Positions 1-8,094 of a stretch of DNA of 64,000 nt are shown here, in pieces; position 1 is the first letter of the stretch, and each line of letters opens with the position of its first letter. Origin of the DNA: an uncultured Clostridia bacterium (GTDB lineage: Bacteria; Bacillota; Clostridia; Christensenellales; CAG-917). The notes beneath the pieces are model-generated. The model was not told where the DNA came from. It saw only the letters and a list, made by a program, of their open reading frames with translations, and did not search any database. The DNA lies in NCBI GenBank assembly GCA_934233745.1, contig CAKQGN010000001.1, positions 434,001 to 498,000 of the forward strand, written 5' to 3'. The translations under genes and the position numbers were made by a program.

Positions 1-1152
1 GAAAACATGCAAAAGGAACTTGAAAGAGTTGCCGGCATGACAAAAGAGGAAGCCTCGCAAGAACTTAAAGACGCTCTGCTCGACAGCGTGAAAAAGAGCA
101 GCGCAAACGAGGCAAAACAACTCATTCAGGAAGCAAAAGACAACGCGGTCAAAGAGGCGCAAAACATCATTTCGCAAGCGATCCAACGCTGTGCCGCTGA
201 TACCGCAACCGAGAACACCGTATCCGTCGTGGCTTTGCCGAATGACGATATGAAGGGCAGAATCATCGGCCGTATGGGAAGGAACATCCGCGCTCTTGAA
301 AGCGCAACCGGCGTCGATCTCATCATTGACGACACCCCCGACGTTATCACGCTTTCAAGTTTCGATCCCGTAAGAAGGGAAGTTGCAAGACTCACTCTCG
401 AAAAACTCATCACCGACGGCCGCATCCATCCCGCTCGCATCGAAGAGATGGTGGACAAGGTGAGGAAGGAAGTCGAAGCAGGCATCAAAGAAGCGGGCGA
501 AGAAGCCGCTTTCGAAGTCGGTGTACACGGCTTGCATCCCGAGCTTATCAAGATTCTCGGCAGACTCAAATACCGCACAAGCTATGGTCAAAACGTGCTG
601 AAACACTCAATCGAGGTCGCATCGGTGGCATCCGTTATGGCAGCGGAACTCGGCATAGATCCTCGTATTGCAAGGAGAGCGGGTTTGTTGCATGACATCG
701 GCAAGGCGGTTGACCACGAGTTTGAGGGAACGCACATTCAACTCGGTGTCGAACTTGCAAAGAAGTATCGTGAAAACAACGAAGTTATCCACGCAATCGC
801 CGCACACCACAATGACATCGAACCTCAAACCATCGACGCCGTTCTCGTTCAAGCGGCGGATGCGATTTCAAGCGCAAGACCGGGTGCAAGACGTGAATCC
901 GTCGAAACGTACGTCAAACGTATCGAAAAGCTCGAGGACATCGCAAAATCCTTTGACGGTGTGGAACAAACTTTCGCCGTTCAGGCAGGCAGAGAAATCC
1001 GCGTTATGGTCAAGCCCGAACAAGTCAACGACGCAAGCACGGTTTTCCTCGCAAAAGAGATTGCTCAAAAACTCGAAAACGAGCTTGAATATCCCGGACA
1101 AATCAAAGTCAACGTCATCAGGGAAGTTCGCAGCGTAGAGTACGCAAAATAA
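1..1152 (+). CDS. rny: Ribonuclease Y, 5'-truncated by window edge
   Basis: Endoribonuclease that starts mRNA decay at the membrane. The frame is open from base 1, so the membrane anchor and part of the coiled coil lie outside the window. Visible domains in order: the end of the coiled coil (about residues 1-60), a KH RNA-binding domain with the GRIIGRMGRN loop (about 84-93), and an HD phosphohydrolase domain with HDIGK encoded from base 691 and a later AAHHND motif. About 383 residues are visible of a family length near 520. The C-terminus (EVRSVEYAK) is typical. It is followed by efp, which has its own promoter, so the two are probably not one operon. The identification is firm; only the N-terminus is missing. 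Confidence 0.96.
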   Translation, partial: ENMQKELERVAGMTKEEASQELKDALLDSVKKSSANEAKQLIQEAKDNAVKEAQNIISQAIQRCAADTATENTVSVVALPNDDMKGRIIGRMGRNIRALESATGVDLIIDDTPDVITLSSFDPVRREVARLTLEKLITDGRIHPARIEEMVDKVRKEVEAGIKEAGEEAAFEVGVHGLHPELIKILGRLKYRTSYGQNVLKHSIEVASVASVMAAELGIDPRIARRAGLLHDIGKAVDHEFEGTHIQLGVELAKKYRENNEVIHAIAAHHNDIEPQTIDAVLVQAADAISSARPGARRESVETYVKRIEKLEDIAKSFDGVEQTFAVQAGREIRVMVKPEQVNDASTVFLAKEIAQKLENELEYPGQIKVNVIREVRSVEYAK

Positions 1153-1202
1153 TTTTTACAATCATTCGCCTCGGTGCAAAATCGGCAAAATTTGCGTAGA
1201 AC

Positions 1203-1231
1203 TTGCATTGAGGCGCATATGGTGCTAAAAT
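1203..1231 (+). promoter_or_regulatory. Sigma-A-type promoter for efp
   Basis: TTGCAT (1203-1208), a 17-nt spacer and TAAAAT (1226-1231) lie 56 bases before the efp start. The -10 is preceded by TGC. The 14-nt string GTGCTAAAATACCG recurs exactly at the icd promoter (62188-62201). Confidence 0.7.
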
Positions 1232-1286
1232 ACCGTTATAGGCTTTTGGCACACAACAAAAACATACAATTTAGGAGAATATCATT

Positions 1287-1850
1287 ATGGCACAAATTAT
1301 GGCAGGCGATTTGAGAAAGGGCGTTACGTTCCTCTATGACAACAAAATCATGACCATAGTCGATTTCTTGCACGTCAAACCGGGCAAGGGAGCTGCTTTC
1401 GTCCGCACAAAAATGAAAAACGTCGTCACCGGCGCAGTGCTTGAACAAACTTTCAACCCCACCGAAAAATTTGAACTCGCACACATCGAAACCAAAACAA
1501 TGGAATACCTCTACAACGACGGTGAATTCTATTATTTCATGGACGCAGACACTTACGAGCAAATTCCGCTCAACAAGAGTCAGGTCGAGGACGCTCTCAA
1601 CTTCGTCAAAGAAAATATGAACGTCACCATGAAGTTCTTCCAAGGCGCACCGTTCTCGGTTGAACCGCCAAACTTTGTCGAACTTCTTATCACTGTGTGT
1701 GAACCGGCAGTTGCAGGCAACACCGCTACCAACGCAACCAAGCCCGCCACCGTCGAAACAGGCTATGAACTTCAAGTTCCTATGTTTGTAAATGAGGGGG
1801 ATACTATACGTATCGATACTCGCACCGGCGAATATATGTCAAGAGTCTAA
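1287..1850 (+). CDS. efp: Translation elongation factor P
   Basis: EF-P binds between the ribosomal P and E sites and relieves stalling at polyproline. The protein is 187 residues, the usual length, with an N-terminal KOW-like domain and two OB domains. Lys34 in the PGKG loop is the site modified in many bacteria. The C-terminal GDTIRIDTRTGEYMSRV signature is intact. The start is supported by a TTAGGAG Shine-Dalgarno sequence 8 nt upstream. efp directly before spoIIIAA is the order found in Bacillus and many Clostridia. No modification enzyme is seen in this window. Confidence 0.97.
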   Translation: MAQIMAGDLRKGVTFLYDNKIMTIVDFLHVKPGKGAAFVRTKMKNVVTGAVLEQTFNPTEKFELAHIETKTMEYLYNDGEFYYFMDADTYEQIPLNKSQVEDALNFVKENMNVTMKFFQGAPFSVEPPNFVELLITVCEPAVAGNTATNATKPATVETGYELQVPMFVNEGDTIRIDTRTGEYMSRV

Positions 1851-1965
1851 GCGCACCAAACAGCGAATAACTGCGGCAGAGGCATCCGTCCGTCAACTCA
1901 TTTACGCCTTGTAAATTAGGGTTGCCGTTCGGATGCCTCTTTCTTGTTCTTCATCTGTTTGGCGC
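1851..1965 (+). repeat. Nested-stem element with ACTCA-loop core, copy 1 (terminator-like)
   Basis: Three nested stems begin just after the efp stop. Outer stem: GCGC(A)CCAAACAG with CTGTTTGGCGC. Middle stem: GAGGCATCCG with CGGATGCCTC. Inner stem: ATTTAC with GTAAAT around GCCTT. A U-rich tract follows the middle stem, so it can act as the efp terminator. The unpaired segments CAACTC and TAGGGTTG are shared with two copies after obg (49549-49775), where the inner stem is ATGTAC/GTACAT, a compensatory change. Confidence 0.75.
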
Positions 1966-2182
1966 ACTTAGGTATTAACGCTTATTCTTCATCCGTTTCA
2001 GACTCTTGACGACAAGTTATAATCGTTTCTTTCTGTTTTTCATCCAAATAACCGCACTTTTTACAAGAGCTTTTGCAAAATATAATCAATATTGTTTTTT
2101 GTTTTTCGTCATCTTTCATTAAGAAAAAAGTCTAAATTTGTCGCAATGCAATTTGCATTGTTTTGTCGGCATATAGTTTTGT
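1966..2182. other. AT-rich intergenic leader of spoIIIAA with 17-bp palindrome
   Basis: No gene is seen. CAATGCAATTTGCATTG (2144-2160) is a palindrome with perfect 8-bp arms, a plausible operator. CATATAGT (2170-2177) resembles the -10 of sporulation sigma-E promoters (CATACAAT) and ends 5 nt before the spoIIIAA ATG. No Shine-Dalgarno sequence is visible, so a leaderless start is possible. The sigma-E reading is inference. Confidence 0.35.
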
Positions 2183-3025
2183 ATGCTTGATGAAATCGTC
2201 GGGGAAAATATCGCAAAAATCGTCGGGGACGAGAGATTGGTTGCGGAGTTGCGTTTGAGGGTAAACAGACCTCTTCTGGTGTGCATGGTTGACGGCACAA
2301 GGCGCGTTGCGTCGCTTTCGGGCGCGCCTTACATTATTTCTCAAAAGGATATAGATGACGTGTTGTCTTTTGCGACAAATATGTCTTATTACAGCGCATC
2401 GGAGGAGATGAAGAGAGGATACGTGCCTTGCAAGCATTACCGCATAGGCGTGGGCGGTGAAGGGGTATCGGAAGGCGGAAAACTCATAAGCGTGAAGAAC
2501 GTGGGGTATCTTGTCATTCGCATCCCTCATCAGATAAAGGATGTTGCAAGCAAAATCGCATGCGATGTTTTTCAAGACGGAAGGGCGCGCAGCACGCTGA
2601 TTATATCGCCTACGGGAGGTGGAAAAACAACCATGCTGCGCGATCTGGGGCGCATTGCCTCAAAGCGATTCAATGTCGTCGTGATTGATGAAAGATATGA
2701 ACTGTGCGCAGTTTCAAACGGCGTTCCGCTTCTGGATATCGGAGATTGCGACGTTGTAAGCGGTGTGCCCAAAAAGGACGCATACGAAAGTTGTGTGCGC
2801 GCAATGAATCCCGATGTAATCGTAACCGACGAGCTGTTCGGAAAAGACGATGCGGATGCTATTGCCGACGTGATGAGATGCGGCGTGAGCGTGTTTGCGT
2901 CATTGCACGGGGATTGTATCAAAAACATAGAACGAAGCGAGTTTTCGCCGATATTGGACATGTTTGAGGTGATTGTCGTGCTTTCAAAAAATCCAATCGG
3001 AACAATAATCGAGAAGCGGGTATGA
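2183..3025 (+). CDS. spoIIIAA: Stage III sporulation protein AA (secretion-type ATPase)
   Basis: SpoIIIAA is the mother-cell ATPase thought to energise the SpoIIIA-SpoIIQ channel between mother cell and forespore. It resembles type II/IV secretion ATPases. The 280 residues include a Walker A loop SPTGGGKTT (142-150), an acidic VVVIDE segment (165-170) and a Walker B-like VIVTDE (212-217). The N-terminal ELRLRVNRP is characteristic of the family. An in-frame stop (2174-2176) lies just upstream, and no codon between it and 2183 is a usual start. It overlaps spoIIIAB by 4 bases, showing translational coupling. It heads the eight-gene operon. Confidence 0.95.
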   Translation: MLDEIVGENIAKIVGDERLVAELRLRVNRPLLVCMVDGTRRVASLSGAPYIISQKDIDDVLSFATNMSYYSASEEMKRGYVPCKHYRIGVGGEGVSEGGKLISVKNVGYLVIRIPHQIKDVASKIACDVFQDGRARSTLIISPTGGGKTTMLRDLGRIASKRFNVVVIDERYELCAVSNGVPLLDIGDCDVVSGVPKKDAYESCVRAMNPDVIVTDELFGKDDADAIADVMRCGVSVFASLHGDCIKNIERSEFSPILDMFEVIVVLSKNPIGTIIEKRV

Positions 3026-3522
3026 GCGAGATTTTGAGACTGATTGCCGGAGGATTGCTTGCGCTGATTGCATGCTATATAGGCATTCTGGTCAAAAGGC
3101 GATATAATCGGCGAGTCGAGTTTTTCAAATCGGCATGTGAATTTGCAACCTTCATCTCGACAGAACTTGCCATGAAAAAGACGCCCATGCCGGATATTTC
3201 GGCACGGTTTTTGCAGGGCAGGGCAGGAGAGTTTGAAAGGAGCGTCGAAAACTGGAGCGAGATTGCAAAAAAGGGCAAATGTTATGAATTTGAAAACGTA
3301 AACGCTTCAATTTTGAAAACGGATGAGAAAAAACAATTGGTGTCGTTTTTTTCAACGCTCGGCAAAACCGACCTGAAAGACCAACTTGCACATGTGGGGT
3401 ACTTCAAGAATGTGTTTGAACAAAAACAAAAAACGTGCGAAGAGGAGAGCAAAAAGCTCGGAAACATGTATTTCAAATTATGCGTGTTGGCAGGCATTGC
3501 CATAATGTTGATTTTGGCATGA
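3022..3522 (+). CDS. spoIIIAB: Stage III sporulation protein AB
   Basis: Membrane protein of the SpoIIIA channel with a fold like a type II secretion GspF fragment. The 166 residues have one N-terminal membrane segment (about 5-25), a soluble helical middle and one C-terminal membrane segment (about 150-166). The start overlaps the spoIIIAA stop as ATGA. Sequence conservation in the family is low, so the assignment rests on length, topology and its fixed place between AA and AC. Confidence 0.88.
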   Translation: MSEILRLIAGGLLALIACYIGILVKRRYNRRVEFFKSACEFATFISTELAMKKTPMPDISARFLQGRAGEFERSVENWSEIAKKGKCYEFENVNASILKTDEKKQLVSFFSTLGKTDLKDQLAHVGYFKNVFEQKQKTCEEESKKLGNMYFKLCVLAGIAIMLILA

Positions 3523-3595
3523 CAACAAAAAACGATGCAGATCATGCGAAAAATATAATTACGGCTTAAATCGGTTGTGATTGTTTAGGAGTGAT

Positions 3596-3793
3596 ATGGA
3601 TGTAAATATAATTTTGAAAATCGCAGGCGTCGGATTGCTCACCGCAATCGTATGTGTGATTCTGAAAAAAAGCGACAGAGATGAAATCGCAACGTTTGCA
3701 ACGCTTGCAGGGCTTATAATCGTTGCCGTGCTTGTGCTTGATATGTTGGGAGGTTTATTTGACACGCTAAAATCAATACTGGCACTTTATTGA
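3596..3793 (+). CDS. spoIIIAC: Stage III sporulation protein AC
   Basis: Small 65-residue protein with two membrane helices joined by the polar KKSDRDE segment, typical of SpoIIIAC. The ATG at 3596 is chosen over an upstream TTG at 3581 because TAGGAG sits just before it and family members are about 65-68 residues. It is part of the SpoIIIA channel in the mother-cell membrane. A 73-bp gap precedes it and a 72-bp gap follows before spoIIIAD. Confidence 0.92.
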   Translation: MDVNIILKIAGVGLLTAIVCVILKKSDRDEIATFATLAGLIIVAVLVLDMLGGLFDTLKSILALY

Positions 3794-3865
3794 CTCAAAA
3801 TCAAAGTATAAAATGCCTGTACTGTGAATATAAGCAAGATTTGTAAGCGGAGAAGCGGAAAGAAA

Positions 3866-4255
3866 ATGGTGTTCAAACTTGTCGGAATCGCATTGACGGG
3901 AGTCGTTGTCGTGACGCTTTTGAAAAACTCAAAACCGGAGTTTAGCGTGTTTGCAAGTATCGCAACAGGTGTCGTGATGGTGATAACTATGCTGTCCGCG
4001 CTTCAGGAAGTCGTGCTTGCGTTTGATGTCATCGTTGAAAAAAGCGGCGTCGACGACGAGGTTTTCTCTGCCGTTTTGAAAATTATCGGCATAGGATATC
4101 TGACCGAATATTCGTCCTCCGTCGCAACGGACGCCGGGTGTGAATCTATTGCGCAAAAGTTGCAATTCGGAGGGAAAATCGTGATATTTTTGATGAGTAT
4201 TTCCATTGTAAAAACTCTCGTAGACGTGGTGTCAACGCTTGTAAGTGCGATATGA
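3866..4255 (+). CDS. spoIIIAD: Stage III sporulation protein AD
   Basis: Membrane protein of the SpoIIIA channel, 129 residues. The first half resembles SpoIIIAC (two helices, LLKNSKPEF linker), and the GYLTEYSSSVATDAG segment is a family hallmark. The ATG at 3866, with a weak GGAAAG upstream, gives the usual length; an in-frame GTG at 3824 would add a basic 14-residue tail not expected in the family. It overlaps spoIIIAE by 4 bases. Confidence 0.93.
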   Translation: MVFKLVGIALTGVVVVTLLKNSKPEFSVFASIATGVVMVITMLSALQEVVLAFDVIVEKSGVDDEVFSAVLKIIGIGYLTEYSSSVATDAGCESIAQKLQFGGKIVIFLMSISIVKTLVDVVSTLVSAI

Positions 4256-5517
4256 AAGATAAATTTTCGACTCGGTTAAACTCTCGTTTGCTTGAAAAAA
4301 ACGCTAAAACAACACTGTTTTTTGCTGTGTTTATTATGCTTTTTTGCGTTGTTTTCGGTGCATGCTTTTTTGTCTTGTCCAAAGACAACCGCGCTGTTGC
4401 CGCCGATAAATCGGAGGAAGAAATCAGAAGGGAATTCGAGGGAAACGTAAACGATGTCATAAACGGACTTGACGTTGACGCTCTTCAAAATTTTTTGAAC
4501 TCGCTTGGAGGGGAAGAGAGCGAAGCAATTTCGGTTGACGATTTGAAATCGACGCTTAAAGCACTTGTAAACGGTGAAACGCAAAGTTTCTATCAAAGTT
4601 TTTTGAGTGTTCTTTCAAAGTCGGCAGGGCGATATTTTTTGTCCTTTTTGCCGGGGTTTGTGACGATTGCCGTTATTTGTTTGCTGAAAAACATGTTATG
4701 TTCGCTTACCGGAGATTTCCTCAACAATTCGACAACCGATGTCGTACATACGGTGTGTTATTGCGCAGTCGTTATTGTGCTTATAAGCGCGATTGCGGGA
4801 ATAATCAAAACCGTAAGCGATACGATAAACGGACTTGCGACATTGACGAATGCGATATTCCCGGTGCTTTTGACTTTGCTCTCTTCTTTGGGAGCAACGG
4901 TGACGGTTGCGGGATATTCTCCTCTTATTGCGGTGTTCGATTCTGTTGTGATGAGGCTTGTGGGCAGCGTGATATTGCCTGCTTTCATCGCCTGCATTGT
5001 ATTTTGCGTTGTCGGCAATATTTCAAAAACCGTCAAACTCGACAAACTCGCAAAACTAATAAAATCCGCATCCGGCTGGCTTGTGGGAATCGTATTCGGA
5101 TTGTTTGCGACTTTTTTGACAACGCAGGGCGTGACGGGCGGAGCAGTGGATAAATTCGGTTTTAACGTTGCAAAGTTTGCGGTGTCGAGTTATGTGCCTG
5201 TGTTGGGAGGATATTTGTCCGACGGGCTCGATTTGCTGACGGCATCCGTCGTTCTTGTCAAAAACGCCTTCGGATATGTCGGAGCAATCGTTCTTTGCGC
5301 AACAGTGTTGTTCCCCCTTGTAAAAATCGTCATATTTTCACTCACTCTAAAACTTGCCTCGGCAGTGTGCGAGCCTTTGGGGGATACAAGAACATCGAAT
5401 TTGCTTTATTCGGTGTCGAAAAACATGAGTTTGCTTATAACGGCTCTTGCGGGTGTAGCGTTTTTGTTTTTCCTTCTTGTGATGTTGCTGATTTCGTCTT
5501 GCAATATGGGGATATGA
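4252..5517 (+). CDS. spoIIIAE: Stage III sporulation protein AE
   Basis: Large polytopic protein of the SpoIIIA feeding-tube complex, 421 residues. It has an N-terminal signal-like helix (about 22-45), a polar extracytoplasmic stretch (about 50-115), then about seven membrane helices to the C-terminus. TFLTTQGVTGGAVDKFGFNVAKFAVSSYVPVLGGYLSDG-type sequence near the middle of the membrane half is strongly conserved in the family. The start overlaps spoIIIAD and the next gene begins two bases after the stop, so translation is coupled through the operon. Confidence 0.95.
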   Translation: MKDKFSTRLNSRLLEKNAKTTLFFAVFIMLFCVVFGACFFVLSKDNRAVAADKSEEEIRREFEGNVNDVINGLDVDALQNFLNSLGGEESEAISVDDLKSTLKALVNGETQSFYQSFLSVLSKSAGRYFLSFLPGFVTIAVICLLKNMLCSLTGDFLNNSTTDVVHTVCYCAVVIVLISAIAGIIKTVSDTINGLATLTNAIFPVLLTLLSSLGATVTVAGYSPLIAVFDSVVMRLVGSVILPAFIACIVFCVVGNISKTVKLDKLAKLIKSASGWLVGIVFGLFATFLTTQGVTGGAVDKFGFNVAKFAVSSYVPVLGGYLSDGLDLLTASVVLVKNAFGYVGAIVLCATVLFPLVKIVIFSLTLKLASAVCEPLGDTRTSNLLYSVSKNMSLLITALAGVAFLFFLLVMLLISSCNMGI

Positions 5518-5518
5518 T

Positions 5519-5953
5519 ATGGCAGCGTGGATAATGTCGGTTGTCGGTGTGATATGTCTGGGAGTGCTGTTTGAGATTGTGCTGCCGACAGGCAAAACGA
5601 CAAAATATATAAGGGGAGCGTTTTCGCTTTTGGTGGTGTTTGTGGTTGCGTCGATAGTCCCGTCGATAGCAAAAGCGGATTGGAAATTCGATCTCGACAA
5701 TGTATTTTCCACAACAGACGTTGTAGCGACGTCCGATTTGGATTTGACATTGAGCGTGAAAGAAAAAGCACGTCTTGCTCTTCAAAGGGAAGGGTGCGAG
5801 TGCAGGGTAGAAATCGATTCGAGCGGAACGGTTGTAAAAAAAGTTAAAATATACGTGGAAAAAACAACAATCGATGGCGCATGTATTGTTGAAATCACAT
5901 CGAAAACGCTCAATGTTTTTAGGCAGATAATCTATGTAATTTATAGCGAATAG
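5519..5953 (+). CDS. spoIIIAF: Stage III sporulation protein AF
   Basis: 144-residue protein with two N-terminal membrane helices and a C-terminal soluble domain with a ring-building-motif-like fold, as in SpoIIIAF. Assignment rests on topology, length and position between AE and AG. The start codon lies one base after the spoIIIAE stop region. An alternating C/G-rich tract follows the gene. Confidence 0.88.
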   Translation: MAAWIMSVVGVICLGVLFEIVLPTGKTTKYIRGAFSLLVVFVVASIVPSIAKADWKFDLDNVFSTTDVVATSDLDLTLSVKEKARLALQREGCECRVEIDSSGTVVKKVKIYVEKTTIDGACIVEITSKTLNVFRQIIYVIYSE

Positions 5954-5959
5954 CGACCG

Positions 5960-6031
5960 TTTCGCGCGCGCGTGCGCGCGCTCATGCGCGTTTTTTGAAT
6001 GTACCTGCGCGTGCGCGCGCAGGCGCGCGAA
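5960..6031. repeat. Alternating pyrimidine-purine (CG/TG) tract forming an imperfect hairpin
   Basis: Two runs of alternating C/G with T/A steps (from about 5968 and from about 6006) face each other as an imperfect inverted repeat, TTTCGCGCGC against GCGCGCGAAA, around a T-run. Such tracts can adopt Z-DNA or a cruciform. It splits the SpoIIIA operon between AF and AG. Similar tracts occur near 11985-12010, 16221-16285 and 16545-16585. Confidence 0.6.
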
Positions 6032-6134
6032 AACCCGTAAACATACTGCGTTAACGGCTTTGTTTTTCGGTTTTTTATTTGAAAAACGACAACGAAATTT
6101 TCATAAAAACAACCGATTGACATATATATTTGAT

Positions 6135-6521
6135 ATGAGCGAAAGTGTTGAAAAAGTCAAAACCGATCTGAAAGGCATGTTCGAAAAAATTAAAGGGATA
6201 AAAAACATAAAGATTATCGCTTTGGTATTCATAATCGCAATTGCCCTCATCATATACTCTAACGTAGTCGCAAGAGATAAAGACGAAAAACAATCCTTTC
6301 AGAACGACGAGGAGACAAGGCTTGCAAGCATACTATCATCGGTTGACGGCGCAGGCGACGTCGAAACTATGATAACCAAATCGTCGGGGCAAATCGTCGG
6401 GGTGCTTGTGATTGCAACCGGCGCAAACAATCCGCTCGTAAGACTCAGACTTTTGAACGCAGCATCGAGCGCACTCGGAGTAGACTCCGAAACGGTGAGC
6501 GTCATGAGTCGTAAAAACTGA
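6135..6521 (+). CDS. spoIIIAG: Stage III sporulation protein AG, short form
   Basis: SpoIIIAG forms a large ring in the intermembrane space during engulfment. This 128-residue form has one membrane helix (about 31-48) and the ring-building region EETRLASILSSVDGAGDVE followed by GVLVIATGANNPLVRLRLLNAASSALGV, the family signature. Bacillus SpoIIIAG is about 229 residues, so the extra beta-insertion is absent or much reduced. The ATG at 6135 is chosen because the upstream frame is low quality; no clear Shine-Dalgarno is present, so the start is moderately certain. Confidence 0.9.
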   Translation: MSESVEKVKTDLKGMFEKIKGIKNIKIIALVFIIAIALIIYSNVVARDKDEKQSFQNDEETRLASILSSVDGAGDVETMITKSSGQIVGVLVIATGANNPLVRLRLLNAASSALGVDSETVSVMSRKN

Positions 6522-6538
6522 ACCTATAGGAGGAATAT

Positions 6539-7033
6539 ATGAAAATGAAACCCAAAACAAAAAAAATAATCGTGTTGTCGGTTATGGTTGCATTGCTTGT
6601 TGCAACGGGCGTGCTGAATTTTGTGCTTAGCGACAAGCTTAACAAAACGTCAACAGACGTTGGCGGACAACAGGACACCGTGACGCAAACATTCTTTGCC
6701 GCGGCAAGAAGCGACCGCGATGCAACGAGAGAGTCGGAGTTTTTGTATCTTGATGCCATCATGAATTCCGACGAAAGCACCGATAGCGCAAAGACCACCG
6801 CTCAGGAACAAAAAATGTTGTTGGTGAATAGAATGGAAAAGGAACTCGCACTTGAAACGCTTATCAAGGGCAGAGGATTTGAAGATGCAATCGTCACAAT
6901 CGGCGATAACGGGGTGAGCATCGTAGTCGGCGAGAGCGAGCTTTCTCAAGAGCAAGCCAATCAGATACTTTCCGTCGTCGTTGCCGAAACGACCTTCAAA
7001 GCAACAGACGTAAAGGTGATTCCTTTCAACTGA
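6539..7033 (+). CDS. spoIIIAH: Stage III sporulation protein AH
   Basis: SpoIIIAH on the mother-cell side binds SpoIIQ across the intermembrane space and forms part of the channel. The 164-residue protein has a basic N-terminus, one membrane helix (about 10-29) and a C-terminal YscJ/FliF-like ring domain with EKELALETLIKGRGFEDAIV and ATDVKVIPFN. A strong AGGAGG Shine-Dalgarno lies 6 nt before the start. It ends the operon, which is closed by a terminator. Confidence 0.94.
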   Translation: MKMKPKTKKIIVLSVMVALLVATGVLNFVLSDKLNKTSTDVGGQQDTVTQTFFAAARSDRDATRESEFLYLDAIMNSDESTDSAKTTAQEQKMLLVNRMEKELALETLIKGRGFEDAIVTIGDNGVSIVVGESELSQEQANQILSVVVAETTFKATDVKVIPFN

Positions 7034-7046
7034 CACGGGGAGGATA

Positions 7047-7083
7047 TGCGCCGCAAAGAGAATTCTTTGCGGCGCAATTTTAT
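7047..7083 (+). terminator. Terminator of the spoIIIA operon
   Basis: A perfect 12-bp stem GCGCCGCAAAGA (7048-7059) with TCTTTGCGGCGC (7064-7075) encloses a 4-nt loop and is followed by AATTTTAT. Confidence 0.85.
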
Positions 7084-7208
7084 GTCGCATGCGCAATGCA
7101 AGAGTTAAAACTTATAATCACATTCAAGAATTTATGAAGACAGATTTCAATCTCATTTTGTAATATACATTCTCACAAATACTCATCCAAAATTATTTAT
7201 ACGGACGG

Positions 7209-7237
7209 TTGATATAATTTTTTGCGTGTGATATAAT
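7209..7237 (+). promoter_or_regulatory. Sigma-A-type promoter for the asp23-nusB pair
   Basis: TTGATA (7209-7214), a 17-nt spacer and a perfect TATAAT (7232-7237), 21 nt before the start of the Asp23-family gene. Confidence 0.85.
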
Positions 7238-7257
7238 AATTGACAAGGAGACAGTAT

Positions 7258-7560
7258 ATGGCAAAAGAAAAATCATCCGTATTGAACGAAGTGTTGGTTT
7301 CGCTTGCAACCGAGGCTGCGCAAGACGTGGAGGGAGTGCATCTTCTCAATTCAAAGCGCAATCGCGGCGCGGTGTCCGTTTACATTTTGCCAAACGAAAA
7401 AGTAACGGTCGATCTTTTTGTAAGCATCGATCTCGGTTACAGCGTACCGTATGCCGTTGCGGTTTTGCAAGAAAAAGTCAAAAATCAAATCGAAGGCGCA
7501 ACCAAGTTTAAGGTTCAGTCCGCAAACGTACAGGTTGTCAACGTAAATGTGGCGCAATAA
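7258..7560 (+). CDS. Asp23/Gls24 (DUF322) family envelope stress protein
   Basis: 100-residue single-domain Asp23/Gls24 protein (YqhY/YloU type), about residues 5-98. In this position in Firmicutes the YqhY-type gene usually lies between accC and nusB; accBC are absent here. The ATG at 7258 follows AAGGAG; an in-frame TTG at 7240 overlaps that ribosome site and is rejected. The GYSVPYAVAVLQEKVKNQIE segment is typical of the family. Its molecular role is not settled; members affect envelope stress and fatty-acid synthesis. Confidence 0.9.
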   Translation: MAKEKSSVLNEVLVSLATEAAQDVEGVHLLNSKRNRGAVSVYILPNEKVTVDLFVSIDLGYSVPYAVAVLQEKVKNQIEGATKFKVQSANVQVVNVNVAQ

Positions 7561-7562
7561 TC

Positions 7563-7958
7563 ATGAGAAGAGTAGCAAGAGAAAACGTGTTCAAATTGGT
7601 GTTCGAGTACACCTTTTACGGAGCGGTGAACGAGTCCACTTTGGAGCTTATGCTTGTGGACAGCGACCTTACCGAAGACGATAGACAATATATCAACTCA
7701 ACGTATCTGGGCGTTTGCACAAACGACGAGAAACTCAAGGGCATCATTGAAAATCACCTTGAGGGATACAAACTCGATAGAGTATATCGTCCCGACTATG
7801 CGGTGTTGCTTGTTGCGACATATGAACTTTGTGAACATACCGCACCGAATGCGGTCATCATAAACGAAGCGGTGGAGCTTTCAAAGAAGTACGGCACCGA
7901 CAAATCCGGCTCGTTTGTGAACGGTGTGCTTGCAAAGATTGTAAAAGATATTGACTGA
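7563..7958 (+). CDS. nusB: Transcription antitermination protein NusB
   Basis: NusB binds boxA with S10 and supports rRNA antitermination. The 131 residues form the all-helical NusB fold: RRVARENVFKLVFE at the N-terminus and VIINEAVELSKKYGTDKSGSFVNGVLAKI at the C-terminus, both diagnostic. It starts two bases after the Asp23-family stop, so the two are cotranscribed. Confidence 0.95.
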   Translation: MRRVARENVFKLVFEYTFYGAVNESTLELMLVDSDLTEDDRQYINSTYLGVCTNDEKLKGIIENHLEGYKLDRVYRPDYAVLLVATYELCEHTAPNAVIINEAVELSKKYGTDKSGSFVNGVLAKIVKDID

Positions 7959-7970
7959 TCAAAGAGAATT

Positions 7971-8032
7971 ATCCCGAAATTTTCAAAATCTGCAAAGTTT
8001 GTATGCAAATGTTTGATATTTCGGGATTTTTT
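7971..8032 (+). terminator. Terminator after nusB
   Basis: ATCCCGAAAT (7971-7980) pairs with ATTTCGGGAT (8018-8027) around a 37-nt loop and is followed by six T. The long loop is unusual for an intrinsic terminator but the stem and U-tract are clear. Confidence 0.7.
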
Positions 8033-8094
8033 GACTCAAAATAATCGTAAAAATGCCGAAAAATCGGTGTTTTACTGCAAAAAAGGTGTATAAA

